Below are positions 1 through 7,176 of a DNA stretch of 42,587 nt, one piece after another. The translations under genes and the position numbers were made by a program. The DNA is from Polaromonas sp. (lineage in GTDB: Bacteria; Pseudomonadota; Gammaproteobacteria; Burkholderiales; Burkholderiaceae_C). The DNA lies in contig JANXTM010000307.1 of the NCBI GenBank assembly GCA_025352405.1, forward strand, positions 1 through 42,587, in the 5' to 3' direction. Under the pieces are notes generated by a model. It ran no database searches and was not told where the DNA came from. It worked only from the letters and a program-made list of their open reading frames with translations. Each line of letters starts with the position of its first letter. The first letter of the stretch is position 1.

Positions 1-608
1 TGAAAATTGGCGCGCAGCTTGACTTCGCCCAAGCGCGTTTGCATGGCGGCGCGCACAAAACCGCAATCGCGCTCCTGGTCTTCAAACGCGCGGCGCAAGT
101 TGAAATCCGACAATAGTTGCATCAGTGTCCGCTGCATATTGTCGAACGTCGGGTAATACGCGCGATAGGTCGGAAGCGCGGCCGGTTCGTTGTTTTCTAT
201 GTATTCGGTGCTGACGGCGGGGCGTACAAAAATGAAGTCGTTCTGGAAATAACTGCGGTGCAGGATTTTGGTGGTGACCGAGTTGAAGAAGCTTTCGGCA
301 AGCTCGGGTTGACGGTGGTCCACCAGCAAGCCGATGTAATGCAGCTTGATTTGTTGCCACAATTCCATCGGTTGCTCGCCAGCCTTGAACTCGCGCTCCA
401 GCCGGGTCGAGGCTTCGCGCACGCGCAGGTCATAAAACTCGATGCGTTCTCGCTGGGCGCGTTGCTGGCCGTGCCAGTCTGAGGTTTCAAAGCGGTGCTT
501 GGCGCGGCTTGATTCGGTGCGGAACAACTGGTAATGGCGGTTAAAGCCATCGATCATGGCCTTGGCAATGCTGTAGGCAATGGTCGAATCAAGGCGCTGG
601 GGGAACAT
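1..608 (-). CDS. aceK: Isocitrate dehydrogenase kinase/phosphatase AceK, 5' part only
   Basis: The reverse strand from the ATG at 608 reads open to the window edge, giving the first 202 residues of a protein of roughly 600. It begins MFPQRLDSTIAYSIAKAMID and continues with HYQLFRTESSRAKHRFE, DWHGQQRAQRERIEFYD and YRAYYPTFDNMQRTLMQLL, which I recognise as the N-terminal regulatory region of AceK. AceK phosphorylates and dephosphorylates isocitrate dehydrogenase in the cytoplasm and so sets the split between the TCA cycle and the glyoxylate shunt. The kinase/phosphatase catalytic part lies outside the window. An AGGGA lies just upstream of the start. Only 16 bp separate it from the carbonic anhydrase gene, so the two are probably co-transcribed. 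Confidence 0.93.
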   Translation of the reverse strand, partial: MFPQRLDSTIAYSIAKAMIDGFNRHYQLFRTESSRAKHRFETSDWHGQQRAQRERIEFYDLRVREASTRLEREFKAGEQPMELWQQIKLHYIGLLVDHRQPELAESFFNSVTTKILHRSYFQNDFIFVRPAVSTEYIENNEPAALPTYRAYYPTFDNMQRTLMQLLSDFNLRRAFEDQERDCGFVRAAMQTRLGEVKLRANF

Positions 609-624
609 GGCTAGTCCCTGACTC

Positions 625-1338
625 TTACGCGGTGGTTGCAGAAGCGGGCGCTGCCAACTGGCCCGCAAGCGGTTGCGCGTCAGCCTTGTTCCAGTGATCC
701 CACACCTTGTCAACGGCGTGGCGGTACAGGCTGTCCAGCTGTGCCGGACTGGAAATCGTCATCTGCAAGTCTTTAAGCAGACCATCATGCACACCAAACG
801 ACCAGCCATGGACAGACACTTTCTGGCCGCGTGCCCAGGCGTCCACCATCACTGTACTGACCGACACGTTGACGACCTGCTCAATCACGTTGATGTCGCA
901 CAGGGCATTGGCACGTGCGGCTTCTGGCAGGCTGTCGAGCAACTGGCGGTGGCGGTGGCGCACGTCCTGAATGTGGCGTATCCAGTTGTCGGCCAGGCCT
1001 ATTCGCGCACCTTCAAGCGCAGCCTGCACGCCCGAGCAGCCGTAGTGGCCCACCACCATGATGTCTTCAACCTTGAGCCGCTCAACTGCAAACTGAATTG
1101 CGCTCAATGCGTTCAGGTCTGAATGCACCACGATATTGGCAACGTTGCGGTGCACAAACACCTCACCCGGCTCCAGCCCGGTGATCTGGTTGGCAGGCAC
1201 GCGGCTGTCAGAGCAACCAATCCACATGTACTTGGGCGTTTGCTGCTTGACAAGGCTGGTAAAAAAGCCGGGCCGCGTAGCTTCCATTTCGGCAGCCCAG
1301 GCGCGGTTGTGGGAAAAAAGGTCTTGAATAGATGGCAT
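625..1338 (-). CDS. can: Beta-class carbonic anhydrase
   Basis: This 237-residue protein interconverts CO2 and bicarbonate in the cytoplasm. The beta-class signature is complete: C42, D44 and R46 in the CSDSR motif and H98 and C101 in HYGCSGV supply the zinc ligands and the Asp/Arg dyad. The length is normal for proteobacterial Can. It lies 29 bp downstream of the isovaleryl-CoA dehydrogenase gene and 16 bp upstream of aceK on the same strand, so it is probably part of a leucine/isovalerate operon. A plausible role there (inference) is to supply bicarbonate to biotin-dependent carboxylases such as methylcrotonyl-CoA carboxylase, the step after the dehydrogenase. The start is an ATG and nothing in the gene looks damaged. 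Confidence 0.95.
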   Translation of the reverse strand: MPSIQDLFSHNRAWAAEMEATRPGFFTSLVKQQTPKYMWIGCSDSRVPANQITGLEPGEVFVHRNVANIVVHSDLNALSAIQFAVERLKVEDIMVVGHYGCSGVQAALEGARIGLADNWIRHIQDVRHRHRQLLDSLPEAARANALCDINVIEQVVNVSVSTVMVDAWARGQKVSVHGWSFGVHDGLLKDLQMTISSPAQLDSLYRHAVDKVWDHWNKADAQPLAGQLAAPASATTA

Positions 1339-1367
1339 ATTTCGTAATTTTTTTCTTGTCGGCCGGA

Positions 1368-2549
1368 TTACAGAGTCTCTGCAAACAGCTCGCGCCCGAT
1401 CAGCATGCGCCGAATTTCGCTGGTGCCAGCACCAATCTCATACAACTTTGCATCGCGCCACAGGCGGCCGAGCGGGTAATCGTTGATGTAGCCGTTGCCG
1501 CCAAAAATCTGCACGCCCTCGCCCGCCATCCAGGTGGCTTTTTCAGCGCACCACAAGATGACGGAGGCGCAGTCCTTGCGCACCTGGCGGACGTGGTCCG
1601 TGCCCAGCATGTCGAGGTTTTTACCGACGGTGTAACAAAAGGCCCGGCCGGCCTGCAACACGGTGTACATGTCAGCGACTTTGCCTTGAATCAACTGGAA
1701 TTCGCCGATGCTCTGGCCAAACTGTTTGCGGTCGTGAATGTAGGGCACCACGCTGTCCATGACCGACTGCATGATGCCCAAGGGCCCGGCGGCAAGCACG
1801 GCGCGCTCGTAGTCCAGCCCGCTCATCAATACTTTGGCACCACCGTTCAGGCCGCCCAATATCTGGCTGGCAGCCACTTCGACATTGTTAAATACCAACT
1901 CGCCCGTGTGGCTGCCGCGCATGCCAAGCTTGTCCAACTTCTGCGCACATGAAAAACCCTGCATGCCTTTTTCAATCAGAAAGGCCGTGACGCCCCTGGC
2001 ACCCAATTCGGGTTCGGTTTTGGCGTATACAACCAGTGTGTCGGCATCGGGTCCGTTGGTGATCCACATCTTGGTGCCGTTCAGCAAGTAATAACCACCC
2101 TTGTCCTCCGCCTTGAGCTTCATGCTGATGACATCGCTGCCAGCGCCCGGCTCGCTCATGGCCAGCGCACCCACATGCTCGCCTGAAATCAATTTGGGCA
2201 GGTATTTTTGGCGCTGCTCGGATGTGCCGTTGCGCTTGATTTGGTTGACACACAGGTTGCTGTGCGCGCCGTAGCTCAAACCCACCGAGGCACTGGCGCG
2301 GCTGATCTCTTCCATCGCCACCATGTGGGCCAGATAGCCCATGCCTGCGCCCCCGTATTCCTCGCTCACAGTGATGCCCAGCACGCCAAGTGCGCCCATT
2401 TTTTGCCACAGGTCAGCGGGAAACAAGTCGTTTTTATCAATTGCGGCAGCGCGTGGGGCGATTTCACTTTGTGCAAAGTCACGCACGGCGTCTCGCAGAG
2501 CATTGATGTCTTCGCCGAGTTGAAAGTCAAGGCCGGGCAGATTGGTCAT
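1368..2549 (-). CDS. ivd: Isovaleryl-CoA dehydrogenase
   Basis: A 393-residue acyl-CoA dehydrogenase that oxidises isovaleryl-CoA to 3-methylcrotonyl-CoA in leucine breakdown, passing electrons to ETF. The family signatures are in order: EEYGGAG near residue 63, the FAD-binding [10 protein letters not shown] at 131-140, WITNG near 163, and the C-terminal [20 protein letters not shown]. The catalytic base expected for isovaleryl-CoA dehydrogenases is E248 in [12 protein letters not shown], in the middle of the chain rather than near the C-terminus, which separates it from short-chain and medium-chain paralogues. It lies downstream of a hotdog thioesterase and upstream of can and aceK on the same strand. 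The adjacent liuR gene and palindromes suggest LiuR control. It could also be called liuA. Confidence 0.95.
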   Translation of the reverse strand: MTNLPGLDFQLGEDINALRDAVRDFAQSEIAPRAAAIDKNDLFPADLWQKMGALGVLGITVSEEYGGAGMGYLAHMVAMEEISRASASVGLSYGAHSNLCVNQIKRNGTSEQRQKYLPKLISGEHVGALAMSEPGAGSDVISMKLKAEDKGGYYLLNGTKMWITNGPDADTLVVYAKTEPELGARGVTAFLIEKGMQGFSCAQKLDKLGMRGSHTGELVFNNVEVAASQILGGLNGGAKVLMSGLDYERAVLAAGPLGIMQSVMDSVVPYIHDRKQFGQSIGEFQLIQGKVADMYTVLQAGRAFCYTVGKNLDMLGTDHVRQVRKDCASVILWCAEKATWMAGEGVQIFGGNGYINDYPLGRLWRDAKLYEIGAGTSEIRRMLIGRELFAETL

Positions 2550-2612
2550 GGATGGTCGCTTTGTTAAAACTGATGGGGCTATTGGCGTGGCGTCAGCATG
2601 GTGAGAGAAGCC

Positions 2613-3056
2613 TTAGTAAGTCCTGGGTACCGGAACGATAGTTTGCTGCATCAGAGCGCAGGCGGTTTGGGTACCGTCCAAGTCCACATGGGTGACTTCC
2701 ACAGTGGTCACGATGATACGTTTACCGGCTTTGACGACGCGGCCAACGGCACGTAGTTCGCCACCTTTAAAACTGGTCAGAAAATTGATTTTGTACTCCA
2801 CCGTCGTGACCTCTGCATCAGGCCCCACCATGGTCATGGCGGCATAACCACCGGCAATGTCGGCCAACGAACCCATAGCTCCGCCGTGAAAGCCGCCCTG
2901 CTGCTGCGTCACGCGCTCCGAATGGGGCAAAGCGAGCTCGCACAGGCCTGGCTCCACACGCAGCAGCCGTACACCCAGTTGCAGCATCATGCCTTGACGC
3001 AAAAAGCTGGTCTCAATGCGCTGGAATAACTCTGAACTGGCGCCGTTTGCGTCCAT
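2613..3056 (-). CDS. PaaI-family hotdog-fold acyl-CoA thioesterase
   Basis: About 147 residues starting at MDANGASSELFQRIETSF. An in-frame start at 3095 exists, but it would run closer to the operator region and adds an unconserved-looking tail, so I prefer 3056. The core QQGGFHGGAMGSLADIAGGY is typical of the PaaI/YbgC-like hotdog fold, with the helix that holds the catalytic acid and the HGG loop, followed by TVEYKINFLTSFKGGELRA. Such enzymes hydrolyse acyl-CoA thioesters, and the substrate cannot be read from sequence. It is the first gene of the leftward block thioesterase-ivd-can-aceK and sits just downstream of a perfect 28-bp palindrome. A role in trimming branched acyl-CoAs is inference. 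Confidence 0.85.
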   Translation of the reverse strand: MDANGASSELFQRIETSFLRQGMMLQLGVRLLRVEPGLCELALPHSERVTQQQGGFHGGAMGSLADIAGGYAAMTMVGPDAEVTTVEYKINFLTSFKGGELRAVGRVVKAGKRIIVTTVEVTHVDLDGTQTACALMQQTIVPVPRTY

Positions 3057-3098
3057 GGGAAAGTACCTTGTAGATTGAATACGGACGGTCGTCAAATG

Positions 3099-3129
3099 AA
3101 TATTTAATTGACGTTTACGTAAACGTCAA
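3099..3129 (-). promoter_or_regulatory. Putative LiuR-dependent promoter for thioesterase-ivd-can-aceK
   Basis: On the reverse strand TTGACG (3129-3124) inside the palindrome and AATATT (3104-3099) are separated by 19 bp. MerR-family activators typically act on promoters with over-long 19-20 bp spacers and bind the spacer itself, as the geometry here would require. The -10 element matches the consensus at four of six positions. This is an inference from layout; no transcription start is known. Confidence 0.4.
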
Positions 3130-3132
3130 TTA
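3105..3132. promoter_or_regulatory. Perfect 28-bp palindrome, probable LiuR operator 1
   Basis: The half-site TAATTGACGTTTAC is followed directly by its exact reverse complement, giving 28 bp of uninterrupted dyad symmetry. It lies between the stop codon of liuR and the start of the thioesterase gene. The 20-bp core recurs identically upstream of liuR. The sequence resembles the ACGT-rich palindromes known for LiuR-type MerR regulators of branched-chain amino acid catabolism. Confidence 0.75.
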
Positions 3133-3136
3133 TGAC

Positions 3137-3532
3137 TTATTTCACTTTTTCAGCTTTCCCCAGCAGGGCTTTGGCTTCTTTCTCGTGGGTACGAATTTCG
3201 TCCAGATTGGCTTCGAGGTCCAACATCTGCGCCTGCAGCTTTTTCCTGTGCTCAGTCAGTATTGCCAAAAACTTGCGCAGCTGCGGCGCGGTATCACGCG
3301 GGCTGTCGTACGAGTCAATGATTTCCTTGGCCTCAACCAACGACAGACCCAGGCGCTTGGCGCGCAAAGTGAGTTTGAGGCGCGTGCGATCACGAGCGGT
3401 GTAGACCCGGTTACGCCCACCCGGGCCTTCGCGTAGCGGCTGCAACAAACCCATGTCTTCGTAAAAGCGCATGGCGCGCGTGGTCAGGTCAAACTCTTTT
3501 GCCAGATCGCTGATAGTGAAAGTGGTGGCCAT
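3137..3532 (-). CDS. liuR: MerR-family regulator LiuR (branched-chain amino acid catabolism)
   Basis: About 131 residues from the ATG at 3532 (MATTFTISDLAKEFDLTTRA). A longer frame to 3595 only adds a cysteine-rich tail that does not look like a MerR N-terminus. Residues 5-70 form the MerR winged HTH (FTISDLAKEFDLTTRAMRFY, then GLLQPLREGPGGRNRVY), followed by a dimerising coiled coil at about 85-125. There is no cysteine set for metal sensing, which fits a metabolite-responsive MerR. Its position beside ivd and between two identical palindromic cores supports LiuR, which controls leucine/isovalerate genes. The upstream palindrome at 3603-3622 would serve both liuR and the divergent hydrolase, and probably gives autoregulation. 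Confidence 0.85.
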   Translation of the reverse strand: MATTFTISDLAKEFDLTTRAMRFYEDMGLLQPLREGPGGRNRVYTARDRTRLKLTLRAKRLGLSLVEAKEIIDSYDSPRDTAPQLRKFLAILTEHRKKLQAQMLDLEANLDEIRTHEKEAKALLGKAEKVK

Positions 3533-3602
3533 GGTGGTGCAAGGTAATACGGCGCAGGGCAGGCAACGCCGGATACGCGCTGTCCCTACAATCAATAAGC
3601 TT

Positions 3603-3622
3603 TGACGTTTACGTAAACGTCA
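3603..3622. promoter_or_regulatory. Perfect 20-bp palindrome, probable LiuR operator 2
   Basis: TGACGTTTAC followed by GTAAACGTCA is a perfect 20-bp palindrome identical to the core of the site at 3105-3132. It lies in the divergent region between liuR and the metallo-beta-lactamase-fold gene, about 18 bp before that gene's ATG. A rightward TTGACG at 3602-3607 overlaps it. Likely a shared operator for autoregulation and for the hydrolase. Confidence 0.72.
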
Positions 3623-3640
3623 TCTATCTGCGGATATTAC

Positions 3641-4744
3641 ATGAACCATCTCGAGCAATTTCTTGATTACGCTTTTGGTGATGCCCTGCCTGAAGCGGGT
3701 GGCGCGCTGGAAGTGGCTCCTGGCATCAAGTGGATCCGCATGGGCCTGCCGTTTGCGTTGAACCATATCAACCTGTGGCTGCTGCGCGACGAAATCGAAG
3801 ATCCAACCCGGCCTGGTACCACGTTGCAAGGCTGGAGCGTGGTGGACTGCTGTGTCAGCAGGGAGGAGTCCAAAGCACAGTGGGAAACCATTTTTGTCAC
3901 GCAGCTTGAAGGTCTGCCGATATTGCGCGTTGTCGTGACGCACATGCATCCTGACCATATCGGCTTGGCGCATTGGCTTTGCGAGCGCTGGACCACCACA
4001 GCAAATCTGTGTCACTTGTGGATCAGCGCGACTGACTTCAATGCCGCCCGTAATGGTTCGCGCGGCGCATCGGGGTTTGGTGGCGAGGCTTCAGCACTTT
4101 TTTTTGCTTCTCACGGGCTGCTGGATTCTGATTCGCTGGAAAAAATACGGAACCGCACTGGTTACTATCCCAGCATGGTTCCAGACGTACCGGACAGTTT
4201 TGTCCGCCTGATGGACGGTAAAAGCATAGCGATCGGCGTGGGCAAACAAAGATTCAATTGGCGCTGCATCAGCGGTTATGGCCATGCACCAGAACATATG
4301 GCGCTTTACTGCGACGACCTCAAGATACTCATCAGCGGCGACATGATCCTGCCGCGCATTTCGACCAACGTCAGCGTTTACGACCAGGAGCCGGAAGCCG
4401 ATGCGCTGCGCCTGTTTTTGGAATCCATCGATAAATTTTTACCACTGGCCGAAGGCACCTTGGTATTGCCTTCCCACGGCAAGCCCTTTCGGGGGCTGCA
4501 TGTGCGGATTGCCCAGCTGCACGCACATCACCACGACAGGCTGGCAGAAGTCATGCAAGCCTGTTCGCTGCGCCCCTGCCATGCGGCAGACATACTGCCC
4601 ATCATGTTCAGGCGCGAGCTGGATTTGCACCAGACAACATTTGCCATGGGTGAAGCCGTGGCGCATCTGCATTTATTGTGGTTTGAAGGCCGATTGCAGC
4701 GGACGCTGGGCGCCGATGGCATCTATCGCTTCACCCCGGCCTGA
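3641..4744 (+). CDS. Metallo-beta-lactamase-fold hydrolase
   Basis: A 367-residue cytoplasmic protein with an N-terminal MBL fold. The metal site THMHPDHIG gives H101, H103, D105 and H106. Further ligands are likely the histidine in SGYGHAPEHM, the aspartate in LISGDMILPR, and the histidine in LPSHGKP. A C-terminal helical region (about 290-365) resembles the winged-helix extension of LACTB2-like MBL proteins. The family includes thioesterases, glyoxalase II and nucleases, so the substrate cannot be assigned. It is divergent from liuR with a LiuR-type palindrome in the shared promoter, which suggests a part in acyl-CoA or leucine catabolism (inference). It converges with the signalling cluster that ends at 4790. 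Confidence 0.85.
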   Translation: MNHLEQFLDYAFGDALPEAGGALEVAPGIKWIRMGLPFALNHINLWLLRDEIEDPTRPGTTLQGWSVVDCCVSREESKAQWETIFVTQLEGLPILRVVVTHMHPDHIGLAHWLCERWTTTANLCHLWISATDFNAARNGSRGASGFGGEASALFFASHGLLDSDSLEKIRNRTGYYPSMVPDVPDSFVRLMDGKSIAIGVGKQRFNWRCISGYGHAPEHMALYCDDLKILISGDMILPRISTNVSVYDQEPEADALRLFLESIDKFLPLAEGTLVLPSHGKPFRGLHVRIAQLHAHHHDRLAEVMQACSLRPCHAADILPIMFRRELDLHQTTFAMGEAVAHLHLLWFEGRLQRTLGADGIYRFTPA

Positions 4745-4789
4745 GTGGGCATCAGCAGAGTCTGCTCTCCCCCGTGATGCGTCTGGAGG

Positions 4790-6340
4790 CTAGACGCCAA
4801 GGCCACGAGGTTGCGGCAAGGACATGAAAAAACTGGCGCCCGTATGGTCAGTTTCTGCCCACACCCCACCGCCGTGACGTTCAGCCACACGCTTGACAAT
4901 GGCAAGTCCCAAGCCATTGCCCGCGAACTCGGCTGAAGAATGCAAGCGCTGAAACGCAGTGAAAAGCTTGTCCATGTAAGCCGGATCAAAACCTACCCCA
5001 TTGTCCATCACAAGTATGACCAATTCACCGGGCGCTTTGCCAGGCTGCAACCCAATGTTGATCCACCCTTCAGTTTTTTTGGCGGTAAATTTCCAGGCGT
5101 TTTCCAGCAAGCAAGCCAATGCAGTCATCAACAGGTTCCTGTCACCCACGAGAAGCATGCTGGCCTCTATTTCGACAGTTACAGCGCGACTTGGGTCGCC
5201 ACTGCGCAAATCTTCAATAATGTCGCGACAAATCGGCGATAAATCAATCTTTTCAGGCGTTGACGAGACGGGCGGCAACTGAACCAGCGTCAGCAGGTAG
5301 TGAACCAGCTTGGCCATCTGGCGGGTGCTGCCCTGAATACGGCGTACGTAATGCTGCCCGGTATCGCCCAACGCCGCTGCATATTTGTCGGCCAGCATCG
5401 CGGCGAAACCATTGGCGGCATGCAGTGGCCCCCTCAAATCATTGGACAAGGCGTAGGTCAGCGCTGTCAAATCAACTTCGGTATTTTTCAACTGCTTGCG
5501 AAGGCTTGCCAGTTCGTGGTCGTGTTCTGCGGGGACCTGCTTGATCGTGCTCTCAGCGGTCCGGCCCCCGACAAGGTCCGCCAGAGTCACCAGAACGGCC
5601 TGGTGACCATTCCAGCTCATGTGGCCACATGCCAGCTCGACGAGTACGGCTTGTCCGTCCATTTTCATCTGCTTGCAAAGCAGGGGATCCAGTCGCGGTT
5701 GCTGGCGGACTTGACCAGTGCTCACAAAATCCAGCAGCATGGCGCCATCATCCTCAGGAAACAACGCGCTCATGGTGAGCGTCAGGAAGCGTTTGTGCGA
5801 AATGCCGTAAAATGCAATAGCGGCGCGATTAGCAGCCAAAATACGCAGCGATCGGGCATCAAAAACCCACATCGCGTTGGGATTGACTTCAAAAATCAGC
5901 TGGTTGGTGCGCTCGCTGTCGTCCAGACGCTTGTGGAGTTTTTTGACGGAGGCGACGTCCCGCAGGTTCACGACGTACCCAACACCCTGCTTCCAAAAAG
6001 TGAACTCGATCCAGGTTCCCTCAAACTTGTCGTGCGCTATGAAGGCATGATGAGATGCAGATACCAAAGCGTTGCTGGTTTCAACCTGGAACTGGTCTGA
6101 AATCTCCTCAGGTACGACATCCCACAAATCAAACCCTTCAAGTGCCCGCATCCTGCAGTTCAAAAGTGCCAGGGCGCGAGAATCAATTTCGGTGATAAGC
6201 CACTGCGCGTTGAGCAGCAGCCGACCAACCTGGTTGAGTCCGATGTCGAATTCAGCACCAGGGTCATCCCCGGCGAGCGCCTCACTGTCGAGCCCGGCTT
6301 GCCATTTCCCTGCTGCGGCTTGTTTGCTAAGCCCTGACAT
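4790..6340 (-). CDS. PAS-containing histidine-kinase-like protein with phospho-acceptor His replaced by Asn
   Basis: About 516 residues from the ATG at 6340; a GTG directly before it at 6343 is an alternative start, and a GGGGG tract lies upstream. No membrane segment is evident. Two PAS-like regions (about 40-135 and 145-255) precede a coiled coil and a HisKA/HATPase module. The ATPase side looks intact: ENAWKFT N-box, DNGVGFD, and GNGLGLAIVKRVAERHGG. The H-box reads LSNDLRGPLHAANGF, where kinases of this subfamily have SHDLR, so the phospho-acceptor position is an asparagine (N300 from this start, codon at 5443-5441). It overlaps the 3' end of the HTH-receiver gene and is likely translated with it. 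It may act as a phosphatase, ATP-binding sensor or partner rather than an autokinase (inference). The C-terminal half closely resembles the large kinase upstream. Confidence 0.88.
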   Translation of the reverse strand: MSGLSKQAAAGKWQAGLDSEALAGDDPGAEFDIGLNQVGRLLLNAQWLITEIDSRALALLNCRMRALEGFDLWDVVPEEISDQFQVETSNALVSASHHAFIAHDKFEGTWIEFTFWKQGVGYVVNLRDVASVKKLHKRLDDSERTNQLIFEVNPNAMWVFDARSLRILAANRAAIAFYGISHKRFLTLTMSALFPEDDGAMLLDFVSTGQVRQQPRLDPLLCKQMKMDGQAVLVELACGHMSWNGHQAVLVTLADLVGGRTAESTIKQVPAEHDHELASLRKQLKNTEVDLTALTYALSNDLRGPLHAANGFAAMLADKYAAALGDTGQHYVRRIQGSTRQMAKLVHYLLTLVQLPPVSSTPEKIDLSPICRDIIEDLRSGDPSRAVTVEIEASMLLVGDRNLLMTALACLLENAWKFTAKKTEGWINIGLQPGKAPGELVILVMDNGVGFDPAYMDKLFTAFQRLHSSAEFAGNGLGLAIVKRVAERHGGGVWAETDHTGASFFMSLPQPRGLGV

Positions 6341-7070
6341 CACCTACCCCCGTATTTTCTTTGAAGAATTTGTTTGGCAACTCCAGCAAGTTGGATTGGG
6401 GACCATCCCTTGAAACAGATTGTGCTTTGATGTGCCACAGAACGTTAGCTGTGACAAGCGCTGTCACATAGCCCTGCAGCCAGTCGAAATTAATTGGCTT
6501 TTGCATCAGGCGGGTATGCAGCGGAACGCCCCCGCGCGCAGCAATGGCCTCTTTCGCCAAACCGCTGATCACCAAAATTTGCATGTCTGCCAGATGGTGG
6601 TTGCGTTTGATCACTTTGAGCATTTCCAGTCCATCCACACCAGGCATGGACAAGTCAGTGATCAGCAAATCCGGCCGCATACTGGCAATGTCCATCAACG
6701 CGCCCAGTGCCGAAGACATCCAGGTACAGTCAACCGGCAAATCCCATTCGTCAAACTGACACCGATACAACTCAAGCGTGTCTTCGTCATCTTCAACCAC
6801 CAAGATGCTCAAACGATCGCTTGAGTCAGTTGTCGGCTTCGGACGCTGCAGTCCCGTCTTGGACAGGTAGGCATGGATCGACTTCAGGGCAATCCGGCGG
6901 TGGCCGCCGAGCGTCTTCCAGGCTTCAATCTCTCCCTTTTCAACCAGCGCCTGCACCGTGGCAACAGACAAGCCCAGCAATTTTGCTGCATAGCTGGTGC
7001 CGCAGTAATCCTCTGCCAACAGATCAATGCTAGATATTGCGTCTTCAAAGGATTTGATTTTCTGCAGCAC
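6327..7070 (-). CDS. Excisionase-like HTH fused to a C-terminal receiver domain
   Basis: 247 residues with a GTG start at 7070 preceded by AGGAG at 7-bp spacing. Residues 23-70 are a MerR/excisionase-type HTH (GTSYAAKLLGLSVATVQALV, then GHRRIALKSIHAYL). Residues 86-205 are a receiver domain with acidic E93-D94-D95, phospho-acceptor D139 in LLITDLSMPG, the conserved Ser in VISGLA and Lys in MQKPIN. Putting the DNA-binding domain before the receiver is the reverse of the usual OmpR/NarL order. The gene lies between the large kinase and the kinase-like protein with Asn in its H-box, and overlaps the latter by 14 bp. A 9-bp tandem repeat sits at its promoter and is a candidate binding site for its own HTH. 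Target genes are unknown. Confidence 0.88.
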   Translation of the reverse strand: MLQKIKSFEDAISSIDLLAEDYCGTSYAAKLLGLSVATVQALVEKGEIEAWKTLGGHRRIALKSIHAYLSKTGLQRPKPTTDSSDRLSILVVEDDEDTLELYRCQFDEWDLPVDCTWMSSALGALMDIASMRPDLLITDLSMPGVDGLEMLKVIKRNHHLADMQILVISGLAKEAIAARGGVPLHTRLMQKPINFDWLQGYVTALVTANVLWHIKAQSVSRDGPQSNLLELPNKFFKENTGVGDVRA

Positions 7071-7100
7071 TACAAAACTCCTTCTTCACTTTAATTGTTT

Positions 7101-7127
7101 TGATAATTATGATAATTATGATAATTA
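7101..7127. repeat. Three perfect tandem copies of a 9-bp unit, TGATAATTA
   Basis: TGATAATTA is repeated three times head to tail without mismatch, followed by the related TTATAATTT. The tract lies 30 bp upstream of the GTG of the HTH-receiver gene and overlaps a perfect TATAAT on the reverse strand. Direct repeats of this length are typical of binding arrays for small HTH proteins, and copy number could change by slipped-strand pairing. Confidence 0.85.
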
Positions 7128-7132
7128 TTATA
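7127..7132 (-). promoter_or_regulatory. Putative -10 element (TATAAT) for the HTH-receiver gene
   Basis: A perfect TATAAT occurs on the reverse strand 57 bp upstream of the GTG start. No good -35 element is visible at 16-18 bp, which may mean an activator is needed. A start site near 7120 would place the 9-bp repeats across the -10 and first transcribed bases, where a repressor would block initiation. Inference only. Confidence 0.35.
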
Positions 7133-7176
7133 ATTTTTACACAGGCATGTAATTTGTGCTTTGCCTTTGATAAAAC

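Noticed and set aside
4223-4241. Stretch CATAGCGATCGGCG in the MBL gene, matching the right arm and tail of hairpin copy c
   Set aside because: The left arm and T-rich loop are absent, and the codons encode a plausible SIAIGVG strand; likely chance.
4754-4766. AGCAGAGTCTGCT hairpin between the converging MBL and kinase-like genes
   Set aside because: Stem of five to six pairs with no T-run; too weak to call a terminator.
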